Shown here: piece after piece, positions 8,515 through 15,296 of the stretch | How positions within the stretch are numbered: the stretch's first letter is position 1 | How the letters are laid out: each line of letters starts with the position of its first letter | Origin: a virus | Strand: one strand, 5' to 3' | Length of the DNA: 64,000 bases | Virus record (IMG/VR): IMGVR_UViG_3300012147_000007 | Location: 53,230-117,229 of that record | Made by a program: the position numbers and the translations under genes | Notes under the pieces: generated by a model | Seen by the model: only the letters and a program-made list of their open reading frames with translations | Database searches by the model: none | What the model was told of the DNA's origin: nothing

Positions 8515-8661
8515 TCAAAATTTATTATCTTTAGTTTTAGTATTGACATGCACAACATTAGAATAATCATACCCATCATTCCTATCATTCCTATCATTCC
8601 TATTATTCCAGTTACCAGAGTCTTTCAGTTTCTGTAAAAATTCTTTAGTCTTGTCTGTCAT
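8515..8661 (-). CDS. 48-residue protein with RND repeats
   Basis: A short ORF with ATG at 8661 and TGA at 8515-8517. The protein starts MTDKTKEFLQKLKDSGNW, has three tandem Arg-Asn-Asp triplets and ends in a polar tail. The triplets come from a 9-bp DNA repeat. It follows the helicase gene by 17 nt on the same strand and otherwise fills a 283-nt gap. Real expression is likely from position and codon usage but not proven; function unknown. Confidence 0.5.
   Translation of the reverse strand: MTDKTKEFLQKLKDSGNWNNRNDRNDRNDGYDYSNVVHVNTKTKDNKF
8572..8610. repeat. 9-bp direct repeats
   Basis: Three to four copies of a 9-bp unit (TCATTCCTA on the plus strand), in frame within the 48-residue ORF, encoding Arg-Asn-Asp. 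Spacing and length rule out a CRISPR. Confidence 0.8.
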
Positions 8662-8678
8662 ATATTAAGTCAATTAAA

Positions 8679-10193
8679 TTATTCATAAATCATAAAATAT
8701 AGTTTATGCTTTGAGCGACTAACAGCTACGTAATGAATATTCTTAGACTCTTCATCTTTTTCAGTAAAAGAAACTCTCTCCAGGCGTTTTTTTCCAAGCT
8801 TGTCGTAAATTCCGCACTCCTGAAGAACTTCTGGAGAAACAGAATTAACAACAACACACTCATCAAACTCACGCCCTTTACTCTTGTGTATTGTAGTAAT
8901 AAATTTCTTAGACTTTTTGAACTGCTCTATGAACGTCATTAATTGGGCATCATTTTCGAAGTGACCCTTGAAGTTATTCATTTTACCTCTAAGGTGAGAA
9001 TCTACATCTCCTCCTTTGTATTTCTTAATATCAGCATCGTTGATGAAATTGAAGTACTTCATTGGAACCTTCCTCTTTAGCAGTTCTTTCTCAAGTTTTC
9101 TAATTGTAGCATTTGTCCTAACCAGCACAACAACTTCTCCTGGTTGTTTCAACAATTCAACAAGCTCATCTAACCTAAGCATCACTTTCCTGTCAACATC
9201 ACCTTTGTCTGCGCTATTTGCAGTCGCTGTAAGAGACGAATACTTATTTGAGTTCTCTACAATCAACTCATCACTTCTAAAGTTGACAGAGAGGCTCATT
9301 TCGGTAACATCACGCCTTTTCTTTAGCATTGACTCAAGTTTGCTACAGTTTGCTCCAGAGTATCCATAAATACTTTGATTACGGTCACCAATTAAATAGT
9401 AATACTTAGCATTTAACGAAAGAAGTGTTTGAAGCTGTATAGTACTCGTATCTTGATACTCATCTACAAATATGTAATCATACTTATCTCTAAACATCTT
9501 AAGCCACTTATTCTCTCTTAATAAATCACGAACCTCAATAAGCATGTCAGAAAAATCTCTTTTCTTTGTTACTCTTAAGAATTTTCTGTAATCATTATAA
9601 AACTGAGGAACTGGAGCCTTTACATTATCAGCAGACTGCAACTTAAATGAACCTATAGCTGAAGACAGCTGTTCAGCATCTTCATACATGTTTGCAATAA
9701 GTTCAAAGTGAGCCTCTTTTTGTTCTTTAGTAGCGTGACTACTTGGTTTATGCTCTTGTCTGAACCAGTTTAAAAACTCATAAAATGACGCTATCGCTTT
9801 ATACTTTTTCATACTGGCAAGCAAACTATTAGAGAATGCATGTATAGTAGTAATCGTACAACCCTGTCCATGAGAACTTACTTTCTCACGAACTTGAATC
9901 CCTGCAGACGCAACCCTTTCTCTAAGCTCATCAGTGGCAGCTTTTGTGAAACTGAAAAATATAATCTTGTTTGGGTCAACACCTCTATCAACAAGAGACT
10001 TTAACCTTTGAACACAACTGAATGACTTTCCTGAACCAGCTGTTGCCGCAAGTATTAAAGAATCTTTTTCTGAATAATTTATAAATGCACTCTGCTCATC
10101 TGTATATTGAATCTCTGATTTTTTTGCGTGCGATGTACCTTCGAATAAATCAACTTGACCTCTGTCTATTGTAATTTCTTTCTTTTTTCCCAT
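8679..10193 (-). CDS. UvrD/Rep-type DNA helicase
   Basis: 504 residues, superfamily 1A helicase. Seen: Q-like motif YTDEQSAFI (about 30), Walker A AATAAGSGKS (about 49-58), Walker B FVDEYQDTS, motif III GDRNQSIYGYSGA, motif IV-V with TTIHKSKGREFD, and motif VI VAVSRSKHKLYF. It is shorter than UvrD (about 720) because the accessory domains are reduced. It probably assists replication, repair or recombination, in the place of T4 Dda or UvsW. Its start overlaps the end of the endonuclease gene at 10166-11002 by 28 nt, and a possible remnant of an older start lies beyond that gene. Confidence 0.93.
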   Translation of the reverse strand: MGKKKEITIDRGQVDLFEGTSHAKKSEIQYTDEQSAFINYSEKDSLILAATAGSGKSFSCVQRLKSLVDRGVDPNKIIFFSFTKAATDELRERVASAGIQVREKVSSHGQGCTITTIHAFSNSLLASMKKYKAIASFYEFLNWFRQEHKPSSHATKEQKEAHFELIANMYEDAEQLSSAIGSFKLQSADNVKAPVPQFYNDYRKFLRVTKKRDFSDMLIEVRDLLRENKWLKMFRDKYDYIFVDEYQDTSTIQLQTLLSLNAKYYYLIGDRNQSIYGYSGANCSKLESMLKKRRDVTEMSLSVNFRSDELIVENSNKYSSLTATANSADKGDVDRKVMLRLDELVELLKQPGEVVVLVRTNATIRKLEKELLKRKVPMKYFNFINDADIKKYKGGDVDSHLRGKMNNFKGHFENDAQLMTFIEQFKKSKKFITTIHKSKGREFDECVVVNSVSPEVLQECGIYDKLGKKRLERVSFTEKDEESKNIHYVAVSRSKHKLYFMIYE

Positions 10194-11002
10194 TTTAAAA
10201 TTTCTTTTTCTAAAATCGCTTCAATATTTTTCTTATCATAATATGGTATTCTTAAAAGCTTTTTATTTGTTTTTTTGCAAAATTCATTTTTTATAGAATC
10301 ATTTTCTTTAATCTTTTTAAAGTTCGAATCACTCTTTTTTGAAATTGTGAATCTGGGCTCAAAATGCTGCTCTCCATCATATTCAATGCACATATCATAA
10401 TTTGGAAGGTAAAAGTCAAATGGAAGGTAGTTAATATTCTTACATTCATCAAATTTCTTTTGAGATTCATATAAAACCCTTTTGTTATCCAAGAATCTTT
10501 TGACCTCCCTTTCTCCGTGAGACAATCTACACCTTGGACACCCTTGTCCAGCTTTATGTTTCCCTGGAGACTGTTCAAAAACGCCATGATTTTCACAAAT
10601 TATTTTAACTTTAGTTTTATCACCAACATATTCAACTAATGAATAATTATAATTATCTCCATGTACTTCTGCAAACCTTTTTATAGCATCAGATTTATCG
10701 TCTGTTTTCTCTTCTTTTGCACAACAAGGACATCCTATACCTTTTAAATGATTCCATATACATTGCTCAAAAACTCCATGTTTTTTACAAATTATCTTAG
10801 CCTTATCTTTAACTTTTTCATACCAAACCAAAGAATAGTCATATCTGCCGCTATGGACTTCAATGGCTTTGTTTATATTTTTCTCAACCCTATCTTTTTT
10901 TGATTTTTCGTAACATATCTTACATCTGGTTCCATTGTTTGGGATAATTATCCTACCTCCATCTGGATGTAGTTTACACTTTCTTGTTCTAACTTTTTTC
11001 AT
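10166..11002 (-). CDS. Vsr-like (EDxHD-type) homing endonuclease with zinc repeats
   Basis: 278 residues. An N-terminal Cys cluster and two repeats of the CKKHGVFEQ...GCPCC type (DUF723-like zinc modules, about residues 45-95 and 105-160) probably bind DNA. The C-terminal nuclease has GEREVKRFL followed by FDFYLPNYDMCIEYDGEQH, the layout of EDxHD/Vsr-like phage endonucleases such as the I-Bth0305I family. It is a selfish gene placed just before the UvrD-type helicase. A TATTTATA element ends 13 nt before the ATG, inside an inverted repeat. Confidence 0.8.
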   Translation of the reverse strand: MKKVRTRKCKLHPDGGRIIIPNNGTRCKICYEKSKKDRVEKNINKAIEVHSGRYDYSLVWYEKVKDKAKIICKKHGVFEQCIWNHLKGIGCPCCAKEEKTDDKSDAIKRFAEVHGDNYNYSLVEYVGDKTKVKIICENHGVFEQSPGKHKAGQGCPRCRLSHGEREVKRFLDNKRVLYESQKKFDECKNINYLPFDFYLPNYDMCIEYDGEQHFEPRFTISKKSDSNFKKIKENDSIKNEFCKKTNKKLLRIPYYDKKNIEAILEKEILKWEKRKKLQ

Positions 11003-11003
11003 C

Positions 11004-11030
11004 TTTATCCTTTTCTATAAATAGGATAAA
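11004..11030 (-). promoter_or_regulatory. inverted repeat enclosing TATTTATA before endonuclease gene
   Basis: Seven-bp arms (TTTATCC / GGATAAA) flank TATTTATA at 11016-11023. The inner arm touches the start codon region at 11002, so a read-through transcript could hide the start in a hairpin. Confidence 0.5.
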
Positions 11031-11077
11031 AGATTTTAAAAGAGCCGAAAAAACTTTTTAGTGCGCAACTATGAAGG

Positions 11078-11122
11078 TTAATTTATAGGGTCAACCACTA
11101 AGTTTATCTTTTTCTTGGCCAT
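11078..11122 (-). pseudogene. possible 5' stub of the helicase gene
   Basis: A 14-codon ORF, MAKKKINLVVDPIN, between the DnaQ-like gene and the endonuclease gene. Its start resembles that of the helicase (MGKKKEITID). By analogy with two clearer cases in this window it may be the old helicase 5' end left upstream of an inserted endonuclease gene. The similarity is short and could be chance. Confidence 0.3.
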
Positions 11123-11128
11123 AATATA

Positions 11129-11968
11129 TTAAACGTTTTGAGCCTGAGCTTGTTTTGCTTTTTCTGTGATTTTTCTAAGCAACAACTTAGTGTCTCCAGG
11201 CATATCTGAAGCATTAACACACCAATCATAGTAACTTGCATCAGCAAGCATCATATCGCCAATAAGATTGTTTTTGTACTTACCAAAATTAAACACTGGT
11301 CTTCCGTCATTATTTAAAATGATATTACCACGTACATCAAGAGCTTTTTTGTTTCTATTGAAGTTGTCATGAAGAGTGTTTGGGTTTGTATTTATAAACC
11401 TTGCATCCTCAGGATAAGCGGCAACCATTCCATTAAAAATGTTTACAGACTCAATATTTGCTTGCTCTGATTTAATTGGAGTATCCTCAAGAGTTTTTCC
11501 AGTATATCTTTCGATAGCTGCTCTGAAATCTCTTCTCTCCATATTGTGATATATTGAACTTAAGTCAATAATGTTTCTACCAACAATTGTAAATTCTATA
11601 CCAGCATTATTAAACTCTTCTGTTAAGAATTTAAGGTCAAAATTTGTAAGGCTAAATCCAGCAAAATCAGCATCTCCTATAAACGAATATAAAGCTGCCG
11701 CAATTTCTTTGAAAGATTGGGCACCTGCAACATCTGCATCTGTCAAACCATTCAACAATGAAGCTTCGTCTGGAATTGACATTCCTGGATTCACCAACTT
11801 AGTAGCAATTTGAACTTGCCTTTCAGTGTCAACTTTAATTATAGAAATTTCTATGATTCTATCAGCTGGTTTGTCGCTGTCTCTTTTTTGAACTGGTTCT
11901 AATCCAGTTGTAGCAACCTTTAAAAATACCAAAGGTTTCTTAAGGTTTAATTTTAAATCTAAACTCAT
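11129..11968 (-). CDS. DnaQ-like exonuclease homologue lacking catalytic residues
   Basis: 279 residues, similar throughout to Bacteroidota DnaQ/epsilon-type DEDDh exonucleases (for example LVNPGMSIPDEASLLNGLTD and the C-terminal FNFGKYKN region). The active site is degraded. Motif I, normally F-D-x-E-T-T-G, reads VFLKVATTG; motif III, normally H-x4-D, reads IKSEQAN. Only the motif II Asp (NFDLKFL) remains. It is therefore probably inactive as a nuclease and may act as a binding or scaffold subunit. An intact exonuclease domain is present in the DnaE N-terminal gene at 53386-55587. Confidence 0.85.
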   Translation of the reverse strand: MSLDLKLNLKKPLVFLKVATTGLEPVQKRDSDKPADRIIEISIIKVDTERQVQIATKLVNPGMSIPDEASLLNGLTDADVAGAQSFKEIAAALYSFIGDADFAGFSLTNFDLKFLTEEFNNAGIEFTIVGRNIIDLSSIYHNMERRDFRAAIERYTGKTLEDTPIKSEQANIESVNIFNGMVAAYPEDARFINTNPNTLHDNFNRNKKALDVRGNIILNNDGRPVFNFGKYKNNLIGDMMLADASYYDWCVNASDMPGDTKLLLRKITEKAKQAQAQNV

Positions 11969-12013
11969 CTCTTCTAAATTTTTGTTATTTATAAAGCGAA
12001 TATAGTGAAAATA

Positions 12014-12277
12014 TTACACAAACTCACCATTGATGTAATTATTTCTTTCTTTTATTTTTTCATCACTCCAATTTTCTTGTACAGATTTGACAAAATTAAC
12101 CTCCGTTTTTGAGGTCCAAAACAACTTTTTATAATCACTATTATATGTTTCAAAAAAAAGAAGACCGTCCTCGTCTTCTTTTATTAAGATGAGCTCTTGG
12201 CTATGTGGAATAACTTCGCCATCACCCATCTCTTTGTTTTTAACTAATATATAATAATCTACATTAACTTCTTTCAT
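12014..12277 (-). CDS. hypothetical protein (87 aa)
   Basis: Not recognised; acidic, mixed alpha/beta (YYILVKNKEMGDGEV, then LLFFETYNSDYKKLFW). Its ATG overlaps the sigma-factor stop (TAATG), so it is translationally coupled to it. A regulator or partner of the sigma factor is conceivable from this coupling alone. Confidence 0.6.
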   Translation of the reverse strand: MKEVNVDYYILVKNKEMGDGEVIPHSQELILIKEDEDGLLFFETYNSDYKKLFWTSKTEVNFVKSVQENWSDEKIKERNNYINGEFV

Positions 12278-13146
12278 TATCTAATTTCACAATTTAAAAA
12301 CTCTTTTAGTTTTGAACTATTATTAAACGTTCTTAACTTTTTAAGAGCAAATTCTTTAATCTGTCTAACTCTTTCGTTTGTTAGACCAATTTTATTTCCT
12401 ATTTCAGCAAGAGTCATCTCTTCTCCTCCATCAAGTCCAAAATACATCTTTAAGATAACACCTTCTCTTTCTGTCAACTCATCTAAAACGTCTTCTATTT
12501 CAGTCTGAAGAGCATGTTTATTCATTCCGTTTTCCATCTCTCTTAATCCATCTCCAGCCATTGACTCGTGAAGTTCTGTAGCAGACTCATCTGACACAGT
12601 TGTGTTAAGAGAAATCTCTATGCCATTATCGGTATAAGCATTCCTAACCTCTTTTTCAGACAAAGTTGACTTCCCTTCTTCTTCATTGTAATAAAAATTA
12701 CTAATCTCTTTTATAGTCGGCTCCCTACTAAGCTCTTTAGAAAGCGCTTCCGTAGCCTTTATCACCTTATTGATTGCATTGATTCTATTCACTGGCAATC
12801 TAACTGAACTTCCATTTTCGTATGCTGATTGCAATATAGATTGTCTAATCCACCAAACCGCATAAGAAATAAACATAAACCCCTTAGTGTCATCAAAACG
12901 CTCTACGGCTTTTATTAAACCTAAGTTACCTTCTTGAATTAAATCTTCCAGCGGCATCCCAGTATATGTGTATTCTTTTGCAACTGATAGAACAAATCTT
13001 AAATTACTCTCAATCAATTCTTTTAAAGCCCTTTGGTCTCCGTCTCTGGCTTTTATAGCTAATTTTACTTGCTCCTTTCCATCAACCTGGTCATACCTTC
13101 TAACTTCTTTGTAATAGCACTTAAGCGACAAGTTGTCTCTTTGCAT
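12277..13146 (-). CDS. sigma-70 family RNA polymerase sigma factor
   Basis: 289 residues from the ATG at 13146; an ATG at 13173 would add nine. The inner start is preferred because AAAGGAG, a rare clear Shine-Dalgarno site here, precedes it and because MQRDNLSLKCYYKEV resembles primary sigma starts. Region 2 (NLRFVLSVAKEY, GNLGLIKAVERFD, SYAVWWIRQSI), region 3 and region 4 (LTEREGVILKMYFGLDGGE, LAEIGNKIGLTNERVRQI) are all present. It is a complete, primary-type factor, unlike the small T4 late factor gp55. It may direct host polymerase to the TATTTATA promoters; that pairing is inference. Confidence 0.92.
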   Translation of the reverse strand: MQRDNLSLKCYYKEVRRYDQVDGKEQVKLAIKARDGDQRALKELIESNLRFVLSVAKEYTYTGMPLEDLIQEGNLGLIKAVERFDDTKGFMFISYAVWWIRQSILQSAYENGSSVRLPVNRINAINKVIKATEALSKELSREPTIKEISNFYYNEEEGKSTLSEKEVRNAYTDNGIEISLNTTVSDESATELHESMAGDGLREMENGMNKHALQTEIEDVLDELTEREGVILKMYFGLDGGEEMTLAEIGNKIGLTNERVRQIKEFALKKLRTFNNSSKLKEFLNCEIR

Positions 13147-13184
13147 TGTTTCATCTCCTTTCAACATATTCATCCTATTATTTA

Positions 13185-13624
13185 TTAATCATTCCAGTTA
13201 AGCTGGGAAATGAATTTTTTGAACTTATTAAAGTCCTCTTCGTTGTCAATGTTTATAGCAGTTGTGCTTTCATTACCTTCTGAGTCAGCTCCAGTGGTAT
13301 GTACTTGAAGGAACCTGCTTTCTTGCCCTCTTTCTCTAAAGCTAATCAAATCAACTTCTATAATACCAGAAATTTGCCCTTCAGGGTTTTTTGTTTCAAG
13401 TCTTATAAAAGTATTACTACCTTCCTCTGTGAGAACGTTGTCCGCAGATTCATGATGTGATAAATTAGTAGCAGGTGCCGTAGGTGCCGTAGGTGCCACT
13501 GCAGGTATTGCTGTAATCTTTTGTTCTTCTTGTACTTCTTGTACTGGAGGCCCCGTTTGTATGCTTCCCTGCGATGGGATTGCATTGCCAGGAAACACTC
13601 CTCTGTTGTTGTTATTATTTTCCA
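13185..13624 (-). CDS. hypothetical protein with low-complexity N-terminus
   Basis: 146 residues from the ATG at 13624 (MENNNNNRG). The first 70 residues are disordered (Asn run, Pro/Gln-rich, an APT repeat encoded by a 9-bp repeat at about 13468-13500). The remainder looks like a small beta-rich domain (RLETKNPEGQISGIIEVDL). It precedes the sigma factor gene by 38 nt, so the two may share a transcript. A sigma-A promoter lies upstream. Function unknown. Confidence 0.65.
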
Positions 13625-13649
13625 TTATTCCACAATTTTTTATTATAAA

Positions 13650-13681
13650 CAAATATAGTCAAAAAAAGAGCGGATTCCAAA
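13650..13681 (-). promoter_or_regulatory. Bacteroidota sigma-A promoter overlapping a terminator
   Basis: Minus strand: TTTG, 20 nt, TATATTTG. The TTTG lies inside the stem of the preceding terminator. It would drive the 146-residue gene and the sigma factor. Confidence 0.7.
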
Positions 13682-13693
13682 TTGGAACGCTCT
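13661..13693 (-). terminator. terminator after the gene at 13732-14388
   Basis: Minus strand: AGAGCG / CGCTCT outer stem and TTCCAA / TTGGAA inner stem, then seven T. Confidence 0.85.
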
Positions 13694-13731
13694 AATCTCT
13701 TATTTTTTATAAAATTATAAATTTATTTTTT

Positions 13732-14388
13732 CTACACTGCACTTTGAACCGTTACAGCGTCAATGACTTGTTCTAATATTTCTTCTTTTAAGTCATCAAA
13801 AGATAATCTCTTTTTTGTATTCTTTGCATATATCAACTCCTCATTTGGTTCGTCAATATACCATTTTGCATTACCAATCTCAACAGTTGGAAAATCGAGC
13901 TTCACCTTCTTTCTCTGACCCTTACCTTGTCTGTGAGATTTTTTTTCTAAAGTATCAAAATCAACAGTCCCATCAGCATTTTTATCTGCTGTATCGTAAA
14001 ATTTCTTTAATTGAGAAATTGACATTTGATGGTCGGTCCTGGTATCTTGCTGCAATTGGTTTGAGTTTCTAAAAAATATTGTCGTAATAACATTATCTCT
14101 CACAACTGCCCAAAGCTCATCCCCAACAGAAACATGCCCAGTCTCTGGGTCTTTAGATGAATATACAACTGGATATTTCTTTATCTGTATTGATGCTGAT
14201 TCATATTCAGGAAAATTAACTCTCTTAATCAAATCTACAGCACCTTTTATTTCATCGTAATTAAACTTAGGTCTTGTATACATAGTGCTTGAAAGCCTGT
14301 CATGAACTCTATCTTTAAAGTGAGTTGATGGCGCTGCTTCATTAAACACTTCCATTATTATGTTTCTTATTTCTTGTTGAATGTCCAT
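13732..14388 (-). CDS. tagged hypothetical protein (218 aa)
   Basis: N-terminus MDIQQEIRNIIMEVFNEA is the helix tag with an F-N-E/A site followed by Ala-Pro. The body includes a HFKDRVHDRL segment, a beta-rich part (DELWAVVRDNVITTIFFR) and a basic segment SHRQGKGQRKKVKL; the C-terminal helix EEILEQVIDAVTVQ is also amphipathic. Its ATG overlaps the stop of the next tagged gene (TAATG). Possibly a packaged head protein; not recognised otherwise. Confidence 0.65.
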   Translation of the reverse strand: MDIQQEIRNIIMEVFNEAAPSTHFKDRVHDRLSSTMYTRPKFNYDEIKGAVDLIKRVNFPEYESASIQIKKYPVVYSSKDPETGHVSVGDELWAVVRDNVITTIFFRNSNQLQQDTRTDHQMSISQLKKFYDTADKNADGTVDFDTLEKKSHRQGKGQRKKVKLDFPTVEIGNAKWYIDEPNEELIYAKNTKKRLSFDDLKEEILEQVIDAVTVQSAV

Positions 14389-14696
14389 TAAAAAGTGTCT
14401 TTATATTTTAAGATTTGCTGCATTTTAACAGCATCCAATACAGTACCTCCTTTAAGAGTCATTGTGTATTCTTTAGATATTGCATTTTGAATCTCTTCGA
14501 AACTCAATCTGGTGTCATCAACCAAGAAACCTCTCTCTGAAAATGTGATAACATATTCAGATTCTGTGCCGCCATTAAACCTGACTGCTTTTGGCTTCAT
14601 CTTAACCTTTGGTGCTGGAGCTTGCATAGGAGGAAACTCCTCGCTCAATAATGCGCCTTTTAAAATGCTTGAAATCTCTTCTCTTAATTCGTCCAT
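14388..14696 (-). CDS. tagged hypothetical protein (102 aa)
   Basis: Start set at the ATG at 14696 rather than a TTG at 14726, because TAATAAATA (the late element on the opposite strand) ends 15 nt before this ATG and because MDELREEISSILKGALLSEE is then a standard tag with an L-S-E/E site. A Pro/Ala/Lys linker follows, then a small domain with two short beta strands and an IQNAISKEY helix. It is coupled to the next tagged gene (13732-14388). Confidence 0.65.
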   Translation of the reverse strand: MDELREEISSILKGALLSEEFPPMQAPAPKVKMKPKAVRFNGGTESEYVITFSERGFLVDDTRLSFEEIQNAISKEYTMTLKGGTVLDAVKMQQILKYKDTF

Positions 14697-14729
14697 TGCA
14701 GAAATACTTTCTAATAAATAGTCCAAAAA

Positions 14730-14764
14730 AAAAGGTGTTTAACTATTTTAAACACCTTTTTTTA
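14730..14764. terminator. terminator, probably bidirectional
   Basis: GGTGTTTA / TAAACACC stem flanked by an A run on one side and a T run on the other; on the minus strand it ends the gene at 14789-14986. Confidence 0.85.
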
Positions 14765-14788
14765 ACAATTTTATTAGAAATTCTAATT

Positions 14789-14986
14789 TTAGAATTCACC
14801 TTTTAACCTGGCCTCCATCATCTTCTTCATGAATTCTTCGTACTTTTTCTTTTCAGCACGTCTCTTGTTGATTACAGCTTCTCTTGCTTTAGCAACTTTG
14901 ATACGAGACTCTCTTAAACGCTTATTTCTTTTTAAGCCTCTTTTTGCCTCTGCCTGTCTTTTTACTCTACTCTTAGGTTTTTTCAT
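14789..14986 (-). CDS. small Lys/Arg-rich protein (65 aa)
   Basis: ATG at 14986 (MKKPKSRVKRQAEAKRG) is preferred over one 11 codons upstream, whose extra residues are hydrophobic and out of character. The protein is almost entirely basic helix (about 45% Lys/Arg). It may bind DNA or RNA, or act as a scaffold or condensing protein. TATTTTATA, a variant of the late element, lies about 18 nt upstream. Confidence 0.6.
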   Translation of the reverse strand: MKKPKSRVKRQAEAKRGLKRNKRLRESRIKVAKAREAVINKRRAEKKKYEEFMKKMMEARLKGEF

Positions 14987-15028
14987 CTTTTCTATTTTTA
15001 TAAAATATAAGAAACTCATTTTAATAAA

Positions 15029-15296
15029 TCAAATTTTCTCATAATGTTCTTTAAGAAACTTTACTATTTCTCTCGATGGCACCTGAACCGCTCCGTTATC
15101 AATAGCTCTCTTAATCACATCTCCTTTGACATCATAATGAGGCCTATTCTTACCTCGCTTATTTTTCAAACCAGCATCTATTTAACCCTATCTCTTCTGC
15201 AAACTCATGCAAAGAAGAGATAGTATCAGCAACTAAGTGACACCACCCCTTCCTTGGAAAGTCTATTAAAAAAAACTGGTTGATTAGCTTCCACAC
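15029..15296 (-). pseudogene. DUF4031-type gene broken by a frameshift
   Basis: In the first frame the coding strand gives LIDFPRKGWCHLVADTIS and on to CWFEK, then stops (TAA at 15159-15161). The next frame continues with RPHYDVKGDVIKRAIDNGAV and ends at 15029. Together they match the DUF4031 layout (W-x-H-L-x-A-D-T ... H-Y-D). One extra A in the A5 run at 15162-15166 would explain the break. No ATG fits; a GTG at 15296, inside the nrdA end, is possible. It is either a decayed gene, a sequencing error or a +1 frameshift site. Confidence 0.7.

Noticed and set aside
15267-15286. Run of eight T after nrdA as a programmed frameshift site in nrdA
   Set aside because: The nrdA stop codon comes before the run and the protein already has its complete CxxC tail.
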